A stretch of DNA of 64,000 bases from Streptomyces tubercidicus (GTDB lineage: Bacteria; Actinomycetota; Actinomycetes; Streptomycetales; Streptomycetaceae). Location of the stretch: contig NZ_CP114205.1 of the NCBI RefSeq assembly GCF_027497495.1, forward strand, positions 4,774,001 to 4,838,000, read 5' to 3'. Below are positions 1 through 8,804 of the stretch, piece after piece (within the stretch, counting starts at the first letter, position 1; every line of letters starts with the position of its first letter). The position numbers and the translations under genes were made by a program. The notes below the pieces were generated by a model. The model searched no databases and was not told the origin of the DNA. It was given only the letters and a program-made list of their open reading frames with translations.

Positions 1-321
1 GATCATGAGGAAGTAGACGACCGCGGCGGTGATCAGGAACGTCAGGGCGGCGCTGAGCACCGAGCCCCAGAGGATGTAGATCCCGTCGGTGAACGCGCCC
101 GTCTTTGGATCCTTGGCGCAGGTGGCGGTCAGGCAGGCCTGGTAGTGATCGAGGTTCTGCGAGCCGAGCGCGCCCACGATGGGGTTGATGATGCCCTTCA
201 CCACCGCGTTGACGATGTTGGTGAAGGCTGCACCGACGACGACCGCTACCGCGAGTTCGATGACGTTGCCGCGCATCAGGAATTCCTTGAATCCCTGAAG
301 GACGCCCTTGCTCTCGCTCAC
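1..321 (-). CDS. mscL: Large-conductance mechanosensitive channel MscL (3' end cut by window edge)
   Basis: MscL is a small inner-membrane channel that opens under membrane tension and releases solutes during hypo-osmotic shock. The GTG start at 319-321 gives an N-terminal amphipathic helix followed by TM1 (ELAVAVVVGAAFTNIVNAVV), a periplasmic loop with two cysteines (around QACLTATCAKD) and TM2 (SAALTFLITAAVVYFLMI), the canonical order for the family. A purine-rich ribosome-binding site (GGAAAGAGG) lies upstream. The reading frame is open to base 1, so the cytoplasmic C-terminal helix lies outside the window. The periplasmic cysteine pair is not typical of E. coli MscL; I believe it occurs in Streptomyces homologues. 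Confidence 0.93.
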   Translation of the reverse strand, partial: MSESKGVLQGFKEFLMRGNVIELAVAVVVGAAFTNIVNAVVKGIINPIVGALGSQNLDHYQACLTATCAKDPKTGAFTDGIYILWGSVLSAALTFLITAAVVYFLMI

Positions 322-624
322 CTGACAGCCTCTTTCCATGCTCACTACGGACGGTGCACCAACAATCAGCACCGCAACTTACGGCAGGGCAGGGCAGAGG
401 TGTCCAGTCGTGTGACATGAACCATCGAGCGGCCGGTGTATGCGGGCGGAATTGGTCGTTCCGACGGAGGGCGCTGATCTCGCCGACCTCCTGGCCGACC
501 TCCTGGACAGATGCCGCGGTACCGGTGCCGTGAGCGCGCCCCCATTGGCGCGCGGCGGGTGCCCCGCCCCGCGCAGCAGTCTCGCGTGGGACGGACGCAG
601 CGGCCACTTGATCTTGAGGCATGG
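322..624. other. Gene-free stretch upstream of mscL
   Basis: No convincing gene is visible in these 303 bases on either strand. The part next to mscL (about 340-400) is less GC-rich and probably holds the mscL promoter, which reads leftward. A 12-bp unit CCGACCTCCTGG is repeated in tandem around 483-508. In related Streptomyces, as I recall, the end of a SAF-domain gene would occupy this space; here no SAF-like peptide is readable in any minus-strand frame. Confidence 0.4.
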
Positions 625-1140
625 TCACCGCCCTCCCGAGGCCGCCGCCGACGGGCATCCGGGGGCGGGAGCGTCCCGTACGGCACCGTACGAGGCCCCG
701 CCGGCCAGTGCTGCGGCGGTCATCGCCAGGCCGACCGCCAGTAAGCGCCGTCGCGCGGTCCGCCCCCATCCGTGCCGACCGCCACCGGCCCGCACCGGTG
801 GAAAGTGCGGCACTTCACACGGCGGCGGAGCGGGAAGCGGCGGCGAAAGGAAATCGGTACCGGCAAGGGAAACGAAGCCGGGAGGGCATGAGGAGGAGGG
901 AGAGGCAGGAGCGGTAGAGGGAGAGGAAGAGGAAGAGGAAGCGGAAGCGAGCGCGAGAGAAGCATCAAGCGAAGCACCGAGAGACCCACCAAGAGACCCA
1001 CCGAGAGACCCACCAGACATACTGACCACCACCCATGGCGTGAAGGACCGGGCTGACCCGCTGAGCACCACCGTGCCCGAACACGCCTTCCGCCCGCTCC
1101 GGGCTGTGGATGAGGCCGCCGCTGTGGACAACTCGGCCAC
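625..1140 (-). pseudogene. N-terminal remnant of a SAF/CpaB (RcpC)-like membrane protein
   Basis: The open frame gives 171 residues: a low-complexity Ser/Gly/Pro-rich N-terminus with GGSL repeats, then a basic stretch and one hydrophobic segment (LLAVGLAMTAAALAGG), then an early stop at 622-624. From memory, many Streptomyces carry a CpaB/RcpC-like protein between mscL and mtnP with this organisation followed by a SAF domain. The SAF domain is missing, so I read this as a truncated or decaying gene. Codon bias is weaker than in neighbours, mainly in the repetitive part. It starts 33 bases after the mtnP stop on the same strand. It could also be a non-coding stretch that happens to be open. 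Confidence 0.35.
981..1016. repeat. 12-bp tandem repeat (three units) beside a purine tract
   Basis: Three consecutive 12-bp units of the form GAGACCCACCRR span 981-1016. On the minus strand they encode a GGSL tetrapeptide repeat in the remnant ORF. Just upstream, 916-941 is an uninterrupted 26-base purine run built from GAGGAA units, within a purine-rich zone from about 888 to 960. Confidence 0.75.
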
Positions 1141-1173
1141 CCGGGAGAGGGAGGCCGAGTGCGTCGCGGGGTG

Positions 1174-2016
1174 TTACGGCAGGTCGATGCCCAGGTCCCA
1201 GCCGGTGTGGGCGCCGGTGCACAGGCAGCTGCGGGCGGTGTTGTCGGGGAGGGTGGCGATCGCGTCGAAGAGGACCTCGCGGAGGCGGCCGACGTTCTCG
1301 GCGAAGACCCGGAAGACCTCGTCGTGGGAGACGCCCTCGCCGGTCTCGGTGCCCGCGTCCAGGTCGGTGACCAGGGCCAACGAGGCGTAGCAGAGGCCCA
1401 GTTCGCGGGCCAGGACGGCTTCGGGGTGGCCGGTCATGCCGACCACCGACCAGCCCTGTGCGGCATGCCAGCGCGATTCGGCGCGGGTGGAGAAGCGGGG
1501 GCCCTCGATGACGACGAGGGTGCCGCCGTCGACCGGCTCCCAGTCCCGGCCGCGGGCCGCCGAGAGGGCGGCCTGGCGCCCCACGGGGCAGTACGGGTCG
1601 GCGAAGGTCAGATGGACGACGTTGGGGACGCTGCCGTCGGGCAGGGGCTCGCCGTCGAAGTAGGTCTGGGTGCGGGCCTTGGTGCGGTCGACGAGCTGGT
1701 CGGGGACCAGGAGGGTGCCGGGGCCGTACTCGGGGCGCAGTCCGCCGACCGCGCACGGGCCGAGGACCTGGCGTACGCCGAGCGAGCGCAGGGCCCACAG
1801 GTTGGCGCGGTAGTTGATGCGGTGCGGTGGGAGGTGGTGGCCACGGCCGTGCCGGGGCAGGAAGGCGACCTGGCGGCCGGCGATCTCTCCCACGAAAAGT
1901 GAGTCGCTCGGGCGCCCGTACGGGGTGTCCACTGTGATCTCGGTCACGTCGTCGAGGAGGGAGTAGAACCCCGATCCGCCGATAACGCCAATCTCCGCGT
2001 CAGCCATGCCGGTCAC
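1174..2016 (-). CDS. mtnP: S-methyl-5'-thioadenosine phosphorylase
   Basis: This enzyme splits methylthioadenosine, a by-product of polyamine and other SAM-using reactions, with phosphate into adenine and methylthioribose-1-phosphate in the cytoplasm. The 280-residue product has the purine nucleoside phosphorylase type-II fold: IGGSGFY at the N-terminus, FLPRHGRGH with RINYRANLWAL near residues 52-75, the VDRT loop, GTLVVIEGPRFSTRAES and the GMTGHPEAVLARELGL motif with late SLALVTDLDAG. The GTG at 2014-2016 is used here; an ATG three codons in (2005-2007) is equally likely because no clear ribosome-binding site lies before either. It reads into the SAF-like remnant and follows the FmdB gene on the same strand. 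Confidence 0.93.
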   Translation of the reverse strand: MTGMADAEIGVIGGSGFYSLLDDVTEITVDTPYGRPSDSLFVGEIAGRQVAFLPRHGRGHHLPPHRINYRANLWALRSLGVRQVLGPCAVGGLRPEYGPGTLLVPDQLVDRTKARTQTYFDGEPLPDGSVPNVVHLTFADPYCPVGRQAALSAARGRDWEPVDGGTLVVIEGPRFSTRAESRWHAAQGWSVVGMTGHPEAVLARELGLCYASLALVTDLDAGTETGEGVSHDEVFRVFAENVGRLREVLFDAIATLPDNTARSCLCTGAHTGWDLGIDLP

Positions 2017-2124
2017 ACTATCGGGGCGCGGTGACGGGGAGGGGTGGGCGGTGGAGGGGAAAGGGGGCCGTCATGCGGCGGACCCCGCCGTCGGTGACGG
2101 CGGGGTCCGGGTGCGTGCTCGGTG

Positions 2125-2490
2125 TCAGGCGGCGGAGCTGGTGCCCGAGGAGCTGCCGGAGGGCGAAGCGGCGGCCGGGGCGGAGGACTTGCCCTCGGAG
2201 CCGCCGGAGCTGCCGGAGCCGCCCGAGCTGCCGGACGAGGAGCTCGACGAGTCCGACGAGGACGTCGTGCCCGACCCGGAGGCGCTCTTGGCGGGGCTGC
2301 TGCTGGACGACGAGCCGCGGCTGTCGTTGCGGTAGAAGCCGGAGCCCTTGAAGACGATGCCGACCGCGGAGAACACCTTCTTGAGGCGTCCGTTGCAGGC
2401 GGGGCACTCCGTGAGCGCGTCGTCGGTGAACTTCTGCACCGCCTCTAGGCCCTCGCCGCACTCGGTGCACTGATACTGGTAGGTCGGCAC
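2125..2490 (-). CDS. FmdB-family zinc-ribbon protein with Ser-rich tail
   Basis: This is a small protein of unknown function (FmdB/CxxC_CxxC_SSSS family). The first 45 residues form a zinc ribbon with two CxxC pairs (CTECG and CPACN). A conserved FSAVGIVFKGSGFY segment follows, then a long Ser/Gly/Ala tail to residue 121 that is probably disordered. The GTG start at 2488-2490 is decided by a strong AGGAGG ribosome-binding site eight bases upstream. FmdB was named from formamide-responsive regulation in Methylophilus, but direct transcriptional activity is not established for these small homologues. It is transcribed leftward, 108 bases upstream of mtnP. Confidence 0.88.
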   Translation of the reverse strand: MPTYQYQCTECGEGLEAVQKFTDDALTECPACNGRLKKVFSAVGIVFKGSGFYRNDSRGSSSSSSPAKSASGSGTTSSSDSSSSSSGSSGGSGSSGGSEGKSSAPAAASPSGSSSGTSSAA

Positions 2491-2602
2491 TTGTCTTCCT
2501 CCTGGCACTCTCACTCGATGAGTGCTAACGACGCTCCATATTGCAGTATTCCCGTCCGCCAGTCCACCAGGACCGGCGGACGGTGACCCACTCCACGCTC
2601 CG

Positions 2603-3904
2603 TCAGGCGCGCGCCAGCTCCCGTTCCCGGTCGTCGGAATCGGTCGCAACCGGGGCGTCGGCGCCGTGAGCCGGGCCGCCGACGGTCACGGACGAGGAGC
2701 GCGGCAGCAGATGGGCGCGGAGCGCCAGCAGCACCGTCAGGGCCAGCGCCGTACCGGCCAGCGGCACCAGGAACCCGGCGCTCGGCCCGAAGCGGTCCGC
2801 CAGCTGGCCGGACGAGGTGGACGCGGCCGCCTGGCCCAGCGCGACCGCGCCGGTCAGCCAGGTGAATGCCTCGGTGCGGGCGGCGGCCGGGACCAGCGAT
2901 TCCACGAGCGTGTAGCCGGTGATCAGGGCCGGGGCGATGCACAGGCCGACGAGCAGGCCGGCGGCGCCCAGCAGCGGCACCGCGGTGACCAGCCACAGCG
3001 GGGTGGTGGCCAGCGCCAGCAGCCCGTAGGCGACCAGCAGCCGGCGCCGCGGGCCGACCTTCCAGGCGATGGCGCCGCAGGCGATACCGGCGAGCATGTT
3101 GCCGCCCGCGAAGATCCCGTAGAGCACGCCGTTGATGCCGGGCTGCCCGATGTGCTCGGTGAACGCCGTCAGCGAGACCTGCATCCCGCCGAAGACCGAG
3201 CCGATGCCCAGGAAGGCCACGATCAGCACGCGGACACCGGGCACCGACAGCGCCGAGACGCGCGGCCGGCCGCCGGCCTGCGTCCGGTGCACCGTCGGCT
3301 GGCTGCGCCGCTGCGCGGCGAACAGCAGCCCGCCCGTCAGGGTCAGCGCGGCCTCGGCGACCAGCCCGGCCGCCGGGTGAAGGCCGGTGCACAGCGCGGT
3401 CGCCAGCACCGGGCCGACCACGAAGGTGAACTCGTCGGTCACCGACTCGAAGGCGGCGGCCGTCGGCATCAGCGGGCTGCCGCCGAGCCGGGCCGCCCAG
3501 CGTGCCCGCACCATCGGGCCGACCTGGGGTGTGGAGGCGCCCGTCGGGACGGCCACCGCGATCAGCGCCCACAGGGGGGCGTGGGTGAGGGCCAGGGTGA
3601 TCAGCGCCGCGACACCGGCGACATGCACCAGGACGCCGGGGAGCAGCACCGCGCGCTGGCCGAAGCGGTCGGCGAGTTTGCCGCTCTGCGGGGCGAAGAG
3701 GGCCATCGCGACACCGGTGGTGGCGGACACCGCGCCCGCGGTGCCGTACGAGCCGGTGGTGGACTGGACGAGCAGCACGATGCCGATCGTCAGCATGGCG
3801 AAGGGCTGCCGGGCCAGAAAGCCGGGCAGCAGGAATGTCCACGCACCTGGGGTGCGGAGGAGCGGTCCGTATCCGGTACGGGAGTCCTTGACCGCGGATG
3901 CCAC
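2603..3904 (-). CDS. MFS transporter, 12-TM drug/metabolite efflux type
   Basis: This 433-residue integral membrane protein belongs to the major facilitator superfamily. About twelve hydrophobic segments are visible, with an MFS motif-A-like loop GKLADRFGQRA between TM2 and TM3 and a similar QLADRFGPS loop in the second half. The substrate cannot be read from sequence; family members export drugs or metabolites. The GTG at 3902-3904 is chosen because the conserved N-terminal helix begins shortly after it; an AAAGG lies about 10 bases upstream. It is monocistronic, with a 318-base gap before the antiporter gene. Confidence 0.85.
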   Translation of the reverse strand: MASAVKDSRTGYGPLLRTPGAWTFLLPGFLARQPFAMLTIGIVLLVQSTTGSYGTAGAVSATTGVAMALFAPQSGKLADRFGQRAVLLPGVLVHVAGVAALITLALTHAPLWALIAVAVPTGASTPQVGPMVRARWAARLGGSPLMPTAAAFESVTDEFTFVVGPVLATALCTGLHPAAGLVAEAALTLTGGLLFAAQRRSQPTVHRTQAGGRPRVSALSVPGVRVLIVAFLGIGSVFGGMQVSLTAFTEHIGQPGINGVLYGIFAGGNMLAGIACGAIAWKVGPRRRLLVAYGLLALATTPLWLVTAVPLLGAAGLLVGLCIAPALITGYTLVESLVPAAARTEAFTWLTGAVALGQAAASTSSGQLADRFGPSAGFLVPLAGTALALTVLLALRAHLLPRSSSVTVGGPAHGADAPVATDSDDRERELARA

Positions 3905-4123
3905 GGCCGGGCCTTTCTGCCGCCTGGTAGCGCGCCACCCGCGAGGTCCTCACGGGAACGCGCCGAGAGCTGTCCTCTCGCGCAGGACCGAGTGATACCG
4001 CGTGGTCCGCACCGGAAGGTGGCTGCTCAAGGCAGGGGGACCGCGGCCGCCGAGCGGTCGCGCCAGCTCTGCATCAGGCAGAGTTGGTTCGTCGATGTGC
4101 CGCTTCATACTACAGGCCGCGGC

Positions 4124-4157
4124 GTGTGAAGCCCTGGGATTCATCAGGGCTTCACAC
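4124..4157. terminator. Hairpin terminator downstream of the antiporter gene
   Basis: A perfect inverted repeat has 13-bp arms (GTGTGAAGCCCTG at 4124-4136 and its complement at 4145-4157) and an 8-base loop. It lies 60 bases beyond the stop of the leftward antiporter gene and upstream of the leftward MFS gene, where it would end antiporter transcription. No long T-run follows, as is common in Streptomyces. Confidence 0.75.
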
Positions 4158-4217
4158 GGAATTCCTTAGGATTCGTGGAGAGATACCGCACATTTCGGGC
4201 CTCGGGGCAGTGGGACG

Positions 4218-5738
4218 TCAGCGGTGGCGGTGGCGCGACTGCCCCGAGGGGCCGCCGGTGCCCAGCCAGCCGGCCAGCTTGCCGCCCTGGGAGACCGCCT
4301 GCAGCCGCCGCTCCGCCGCGTCGCGGACCGGATCGGTGGCGACCACCAGCAGCTCGTCGCCGCGCCGCAGCACCGTGGCCGGCGAGGGCACGAAGCTGGA
4401 GCCGTCCCGGACGATGAGGGTGACCGCGGCGCCCGCGGGCATCCGCAGCTCGCCGACCTCGACGCCGTGCATACGGGACGCCGGGCCGATGGACGTGGAC
4501 AGCAGATGGCCGCGCAGCCGCTCCAGGGGCGCCGATTCGATGCCCAGGTCGGCGGCCTCCTCGCCCTCGCCCAGCCGCAGCCGTCGGGCCAGCCAGGGCA
4601 GCGTCGGCCCCTGGAGGAGGGTGTAGACCACGACCAGGACGAAGACGATGTTGAAGACGCGTTCGCTCTCCGGGACGCCGCTCACCATCGGGATGGTGGC
4701 CAGCACAATGGGGACCGCGCCGCGCAGCCCCGCCCACGACAGCAGGGTCTTCTCCCGCCAGGGCACCCGGAACGGCAGCAGCGCCACGAACACCGAGGTC
4801 GGCCGGGCCACCAGCGTCAGGATCATGCCGATCAGCAGCGCCGGGACGATGTCGTCGAGCAGGTTGTGCGGGGTCACCAGCAGGCCCAGCAGGACGAACA
4901 TGCCGATCTGGCCGAGCCAGCCGAGGCCCTCGGCGAAACCGCGGGTGGCCGGTGCGTGCGGCAGTTTGGCGTTGCCGAGGATCATCGCGGCCAGGTAGAC
5001 GGCGAGGAAGCCTGAGCCGTGCGCCAGGGCGCCGGCCGCGTAGGCGGAGACCGCGATGGCCATGACGGCGATCGGGTACAGGCCGGACGCGGGCAGCGCC
5101 ACATGCCGCATGCCGTACGCGCCGAGCCAGCCGATGGCCAGTCCGATGGCCGCGCCGATCGCCAGCTCCAGGGCGATCTCGCCGAGCAGGGCGTACCAGT
5201 GCTCGACCGGGCCCGTCGTGGAGAAGGCGACGACGAGGATGACCACCGGGGCGTCGTTGAAGCCGGATTCGGCCTCCAGTACGCCGGTCAGGCGGGCCGG
5301 CAGCGGCACACTGCGCAGCACGGAGAAGACGGCCGCGGCATCCGTCGAGGAGACCACGGCGCCGATCAGCAGCGCCTGGCGCCAGTCCAGTCCGGCCAGG
5401 TAGTGCGCTCCGGCCGCGGTGACCCCCACGCTCACCGCGACGCCGACCGTAGAAAGGGCCGCCGCCCGGGGCAGCGCCGGTTTGATCTCTTTCCACTTGG
5501 TGCCCAGACCGCCCTCGGCGAGGATCACGACCAGCGCGGCATAGCCGAGGAGTTGGGTCAGCTCGGCGTTGTCGAAGATGACGCCACCCGGGCCGTCCTG
5601 GCCTATGGCGACGCCTATCCCCAGGTAGATGAGCAGGCTGGGGAGCCCGCTGCGCGAGGAGAGCCGTACCGCGGCGACCGCGATGAGCAGTACGAGCGAG
5701 CAGATCAGCAGGAGTTCGTTGAGGTGGTCGACAGTCAG
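4218..5738 (-). CDS. Potassium/proton antiporter (CPA1, NhaP2-like) with RCK_C domain
   Basis: This is a CPA1-family cation/proton antiporter of 506 residues. Twelve or so membrane segments carry the family signatures SSTDAAAVFSVLR, ESGFNDAPVVILV (acidic transport site) and SWAGLRGAVPIVLA. The C-terminal ~90 residues (from about MHGVEVGELRMPAGAAV) form a TrkA/RCK_C regulatory domain that binds a small ligand. The coding frame extends upstream of the first ATG at 5526-5528 into conserved TM1 sequence (LNELLLICSLVLL). The only suitable start is a CTG at 5736-5738, preceded at good spacing by GAGGAAGGA. It probably controls cytoplasmic K+ and pH. Cut by the hairpin at 4124-4157. Confidence 0.88.
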   Translation of the reverse strand: MTVDHLNELLLICSLVLLIAVAAVRLSSRSGLPSLLIYLGIGVAIGQDGPGGVIFDNAELTQLLGYAALVVILAEGGLGTKWKEIKPALPRAAALSTVGVAVSVGVTAAGAHYLAGLDWRQALLIGAVVSSTDAAAVFSVLRSVPLPARLTGVLEAESGFNDAPVVILVVAFSTTGPVEHWYALLGEIALELAIGAAIGLAIGWLGAYGMRHVALPASGLYPIAVMAIAVSAYAAGALAHGSGFLAVYLAAMILGNAKLPHAPATRGFAEGLGWLGQIGMFVLLGLLVTPHNLLDDIVPALLIGMILTLVARPTSVFVALLPFRVPWREKTLLSWAGLRGAVPIVLATIPMVSGVPESERVFNIVFVLVVVYTLLQGPTLPWLARRLRLGEGEEAADLGIESAPLERLRGHLLSTSIGPASRMHGVEVGELRMPAGAAVTLIVRDGSSFVPSPATVLRRGDELLVVATDPVRDAAERRLQAVSQGGKLAGWLGTGGPSGQSRHRHR

Positions 5739-5921
5739 GAGCTGATCCTTCCTCGCACGGGTTACCGGGGCGGTCTTTCCTTACCGTATCTAGTTACTGA
5801 GGCTAACAATTTACCATTACTTGAACGTTGGCTACGCCTGCGGTGACTCCGCGTAGGGGTCTTTGAACCCGTGCGCCTATGGTTGCTCCAGCACTCCCAC
5901 CCTGCCCCTCGAAGGACAGAG
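5739..5921. promoter_or_regulatory. Divergent promoter region between antiporter and acylase genes
   Basis: This 183-base gap separates two divergent genes. Its middle (about 5775-5830) is markedly AT-rich for this genome and contains short repeats around TAGTTACTGAGGCTAAC, consistent with promoters. I cannot assign exact -35/-10 pairs with confidence. Confidence 0.5.
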
Positions 5922-8645
5922 ATGCCCGCCAACAAGTCCGGCCCAGTCCCCAGGAAGAAGAAGGGGCGGCGCGGCCGCCTCGTCGCGATCACGGTCGTGC
6001 TGCTGCTCGTGGCGGGCATCGGCTTCGGCGCGTTCTGGGGTGTCAGTACGGTCAGAGCGTCGTTCCCGCAGACCACGGGCTCACTCAAAGTCCCGGGTCT
6101 GACCAACCCGGTGGACGTCACCCGTGACGCCCACGGCATTCCGCAGATCTACGCCGACACCGACGAAGACCTCTTCCGCGCCCAGGGATACGTCCAGGCC
6201 CAGGACCGCTTCTGGGAGATGGACGTCCGGCGCCATATGACCTCCGGCCGGCTCTCGGAGATGTTCGGCAAGAGCCAGGTCAAGAGCGACTCGTTCCTGC
6301 GCACCCTCGGCTGGCACGACGTGGCGCAGAAGGAGTACGACACCAAGCTGTCGCCCAGCACCAAGAAGTACCTCCAGTCCTACTCCGCGGGTGTCAACGC
6401 CTACCTCAAGGACCACGAGGGCTCGGCGCTGTCCCTGGAGTACGCGGCGCTGGACTTCGAGAACGACTACAAGCCCGAGAAGTGGACCCCGGTCGACTCG
6501 GTGGCCTGGCTCAAGGCGATGGCCTGGGACCTGCGCGGCAACATGCAGGACGAGATCGACCGGTCCCTGATGACCAGCCGCCTCACCCCCGCGCAGATCG
6601 CCCAGCTCTACCCGGCATACCCGTACAAGCGGAACAAGCCGATCGTCGAGGGCGGTGCGGTCGACCCGGCCACCAAGCGGTTCAAGCCCGGCGGTTCGGC
6701 GAACGCCGCCCCGGCCGGCGCCGCCGGGGCCACCGCGGGCCTGCAGTCGCAGCTGTCCTCGCTGTCCAAGACGCTGGACGAGGTCCCGGCGCTGCTCGGC
6801 CCCAACGGCAACGGCATCGGCTCCAACTCCTGGGTCGTCTCCGGCACCCACACCACCACCGGCAAGCCGCTGCTCGCCAACGACCCGCACCTGGCCCCCC
6901 AGATGCCGTCGCTCTGGTACCAGATGGGCCTGCACTGCCGCACCACCGGCCCCAAGTGCAACTACGACGCCTCCGGCTTCACCTTCGCCGGGATGCCCGG
7001 CGTCGTCATCGGCCACAACCAGGACATCTCCTGGGGCATGACCAACATGGGCGCGGACGTCACCGACCTGTACCTGGAGAAGGTCAACGCCGACGGGTAC
7101 TTCTACGACAACAGGCAGCGGCCCTTCATAACCCGCAAGGAGACCATCAAGGTCGCCGGCGGCGAGAGCCGCGAGATCACCGTCCGGTCCACCAGGAACG
7201 GGCCGATCGTCTCCGACCGCGACGGCCAACTGGCCGAGGTCGGCAAGGACGCCCCCGTCGGCAACGCCGCCCCGGACCGCGGTGACGGCTACGCCGTATC
7301 GCTGCGCTGGACCGCGCTGGACCCCGGCAAGTCCATGGACGCCGTCTTCGAGATGAACCGCGCCAAGGACTGGAACGGCTTCCGCAAGGCCGCCGAGCAC
7401 TTCGAGGTCCCGTCCCAGAACCTGGTCTACGCCGACACCAAGGGCAACATCGGCTACCAGGCCCCGGGCCGGATCCCGGTCCGCGGCAAGGGGGAGGGCC
7501 AGTTCGACGGCACCTACCCGGCGCCCGGCTGGGACCCGAAGTACCGGTGGACCGGCTACATCCCGCAAAAGGCCCTGCCGTACGAGTACAACCCCCAGCG
7601 CGGCTACATCGTCACCGCCAACCAGGCCGTCGCCGACGAGAAGTACCCCTACCTCCTCACCAAGGACTGGGGCTACGGCTCCCGCAGCCAGCGGATCAAC
7701 GACCTGATCGAGTCGAAGATCAAGGACGGCGGCAAGGTCTCCACCGACGACATGCAGACCTTCCAGAAGGACAACAGCAGCGAGATCGCCCGGCTGCTGA
7801 CGCCCTACCTGACGAAGATCGACATCAAGGACAAGTACGTCCGCGACGCCCAGCAGCTGCTGGAGGGCTGGGACTTCACCCAGGAGCCCGACTCCGCCGC
7901 GGCCGCCTACTTCAACGCCGTCTGGCGCAACACCCTCAAGCTCGCCTTCGGCAACAAGATGCCCAAGGAGGTCCGCCCCGACGGGCAGTGCCTCACCGTC
8001 CGCCCGGCCGACGAGACCGGCCCCGCCGACGAGAACGACAAGTACCTCCGCGAATGCGGTGAGCGGGCCGGGGACACCGCCCAGCCCGACGGCGGCGACC
8101 GCTGGTACGAGGTCGTCCGCGGCATCCTGGACGACCCGAACAACGCGTGGTGGAAGACCGAGGACCGGCCCAACCGCCCCGGTGACAAGAACCGCGACCA
8201 GCTCCTGGCCCACGCCATGAAGGACGCGCGCTACGAGCTGACCTCCAAACTGGGCAAGAACATCGACAACTGGAGCTGGGGACGGCTGCACCAGATGTTC
8301 CTGACCAACCAGACCCTGGGCAAGGACGGACCCGGCATGCTGCAGGGCCTGTTCAACCGCGGCCCCTGGAACCTCGGCGGCGGCGAGGCCGCGGTCGACG
8401 CCACCGGCTGGAACGCCGCCGGCGGCTACCAGGTCACCTGGGTCCCGTCGATGCGGATGGTCGTCAACCTCGCCGACCTGGACAAGTCCCGCTGGATCAA
8501 CCTCACCGGCGCCTCCGGGCACGCCTACGCCGCCCACTACTACGACCAGACCGACAAGTGGGCCAAGGGCGATCTGCTGCCCTGGGCCTACAGCGAGAAG
8601 GCCGTGAAGGACGCGACCAAGGACACCCTGACGCTGTCCCCGTAG
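5922..8645 (+). CDS. Penicillin acylase family protein (S45 Ntn-hydrolase), membrane-anchored or secreted
   Basis: This 907-residue precursor belongs to the penicillin acylase/AHL acylase group of N-terminal nucleophile hydrolases, which cleave amide bonds of acylated substrates. An N-terminal basic stretch and hydrophobic helix (residues ~20-40) suggest export or anchoring. The alpha chain precedes a Gly/Ala-rich spacer (about 265-300), and autoprocessing is expected just before Ser301 in GIG/SNSWVVSG, which becomes the beta-chain N-terminus. NDPHL and the WGMTNMG motif are typical of the family. The ATG at 5922 has GAAGGA six bases upstream. The natural substrate is unknown; candidates are acyl-homoserine lactones, lipopeptides or beta-lactams. 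A strong terminator follows at 8685-8724. Confidence 0.92.
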   Translation: MPANKSGPVPRKKKGRRGRLVAITVVLLLVAGIGFGAFWGVSTVRASFPQTTGSLKVPGLTNPVDVTRDAHGIPQIYADTDEDLFRAQGYVQAQDRFWEMDVRRHMTSGRLSEMFGKSQVKSDSFLRTLGWHDVAQKEYDTKLSPSTKKYLQSYSAGVNAYLKDHEGSALSLEYAALDFENDYKPEKWTPVDSVAWLKAMAWDLRGNMQDEIDRSLMTSRLTPAQIAQLYPAYPYKRNKPIVEGGAVDPATKRFKPGGSANAAPAGAAGATAGLQSQLSSLSKTLDEVPALLGPNGNGIGSNSWVVSGTHTTTGKPLLANDPHLAPQMPSLWYQMGLHCRTTGPKCNYDASGFTFAGMPGVVIGHNQDISWGMTNMGADVTDLYLEKVNADGYFYDNRQRPFITRKETIKVAGGESREITVRSTRNGPIVSDRDGQLAEVGKDAPVGNAAPDRGDGYAVSLRWTALDPGKSMDAVFEMNRAKDWNGFRKAAEHFEVPSQNLVYADTKGNIGYQAPGRIPVRGKGEGQFDGTYPAPGWDPKYRWTGYIPQKALPYEYNPQRGYIVTANQAVADEKYPYLLTKDWGYGSRSQRINDLIESKIKDGGKVSTDDMQTFQKDNSSEIARLLTPYLTKIDIKDKYVRDAQQLLEGWDFTQEPDSAAAAYFNAVWRNTLKLAFGNKMPKEVRPDGQCLTVRPADETGPADENDKYLRECGERAGDTAQPDGGDRWYEVVRGILDDPNNAWWKTEDRPNRPGDKNRDQLLAHAMKDARYELTSKLGKNIDNWSWGRLHQMFLTNQTLGKDGPGMLQGLFNRGPWNLGGGEAAVDATGWNAAGGYQVTWVPSMRMVVNLADLDKSRWINLTGASGHAYAAHYYDQTDKWAKGDLLPWAYSEKAVKDATKDTLTLSP

Positions 8646-8684
8646 GGGCGGGGGCCGCGCGCCCCGCCACCTGGTGAGCGCCGA

Positions 8685-8724
8685 GCCGTCGGGCGGGCCG
8701 GAGGATTCCGGTCCGCCCGACGGC
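8685..8724. terminator. Strong bidirectional hairpin terminator
   Basis: Arms of 18 bp (8685-8702 and 8707-8724, one G-U pair) enclose a GGAT loop, followed by CTTTCC on the + strand. It lies between the convergent acylase and cyclo-ligase genes and can serve both. Confidence 0.8.
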
Positions 8725-8804
8725 TTTCCGTTTCCGGCCCGGCCGCGCCGTCCGGCCCGCCCGTCCGTTCGTATTCCGCGCCGCCCGCCCGTATGCGGCC
8801 CGCC

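Noticed and set aside
981..1016. CRISPR-like array
   Set aside because: Units are 12 bp with no spacers, so this is a simple tandem repeat. No CRISPR array was seen elsewhere in the window.
440..1390. Long + strand open frame across the SAF-like remnant and mtnP end
   Set aside because: Low-complexity Pro/Arg/Glu product, no ribosome-binding site, antisense to mtnP with no conserved motif.
6081..8537. Very long minus-strand open frame opposite the acylase gene
   Set aside because: It is the mirror of a high-GC coding gene: composition is Gly/Val/Arg/Leu-rich without any recognisable domain, and third-position bias belongs to the + strand acylase.
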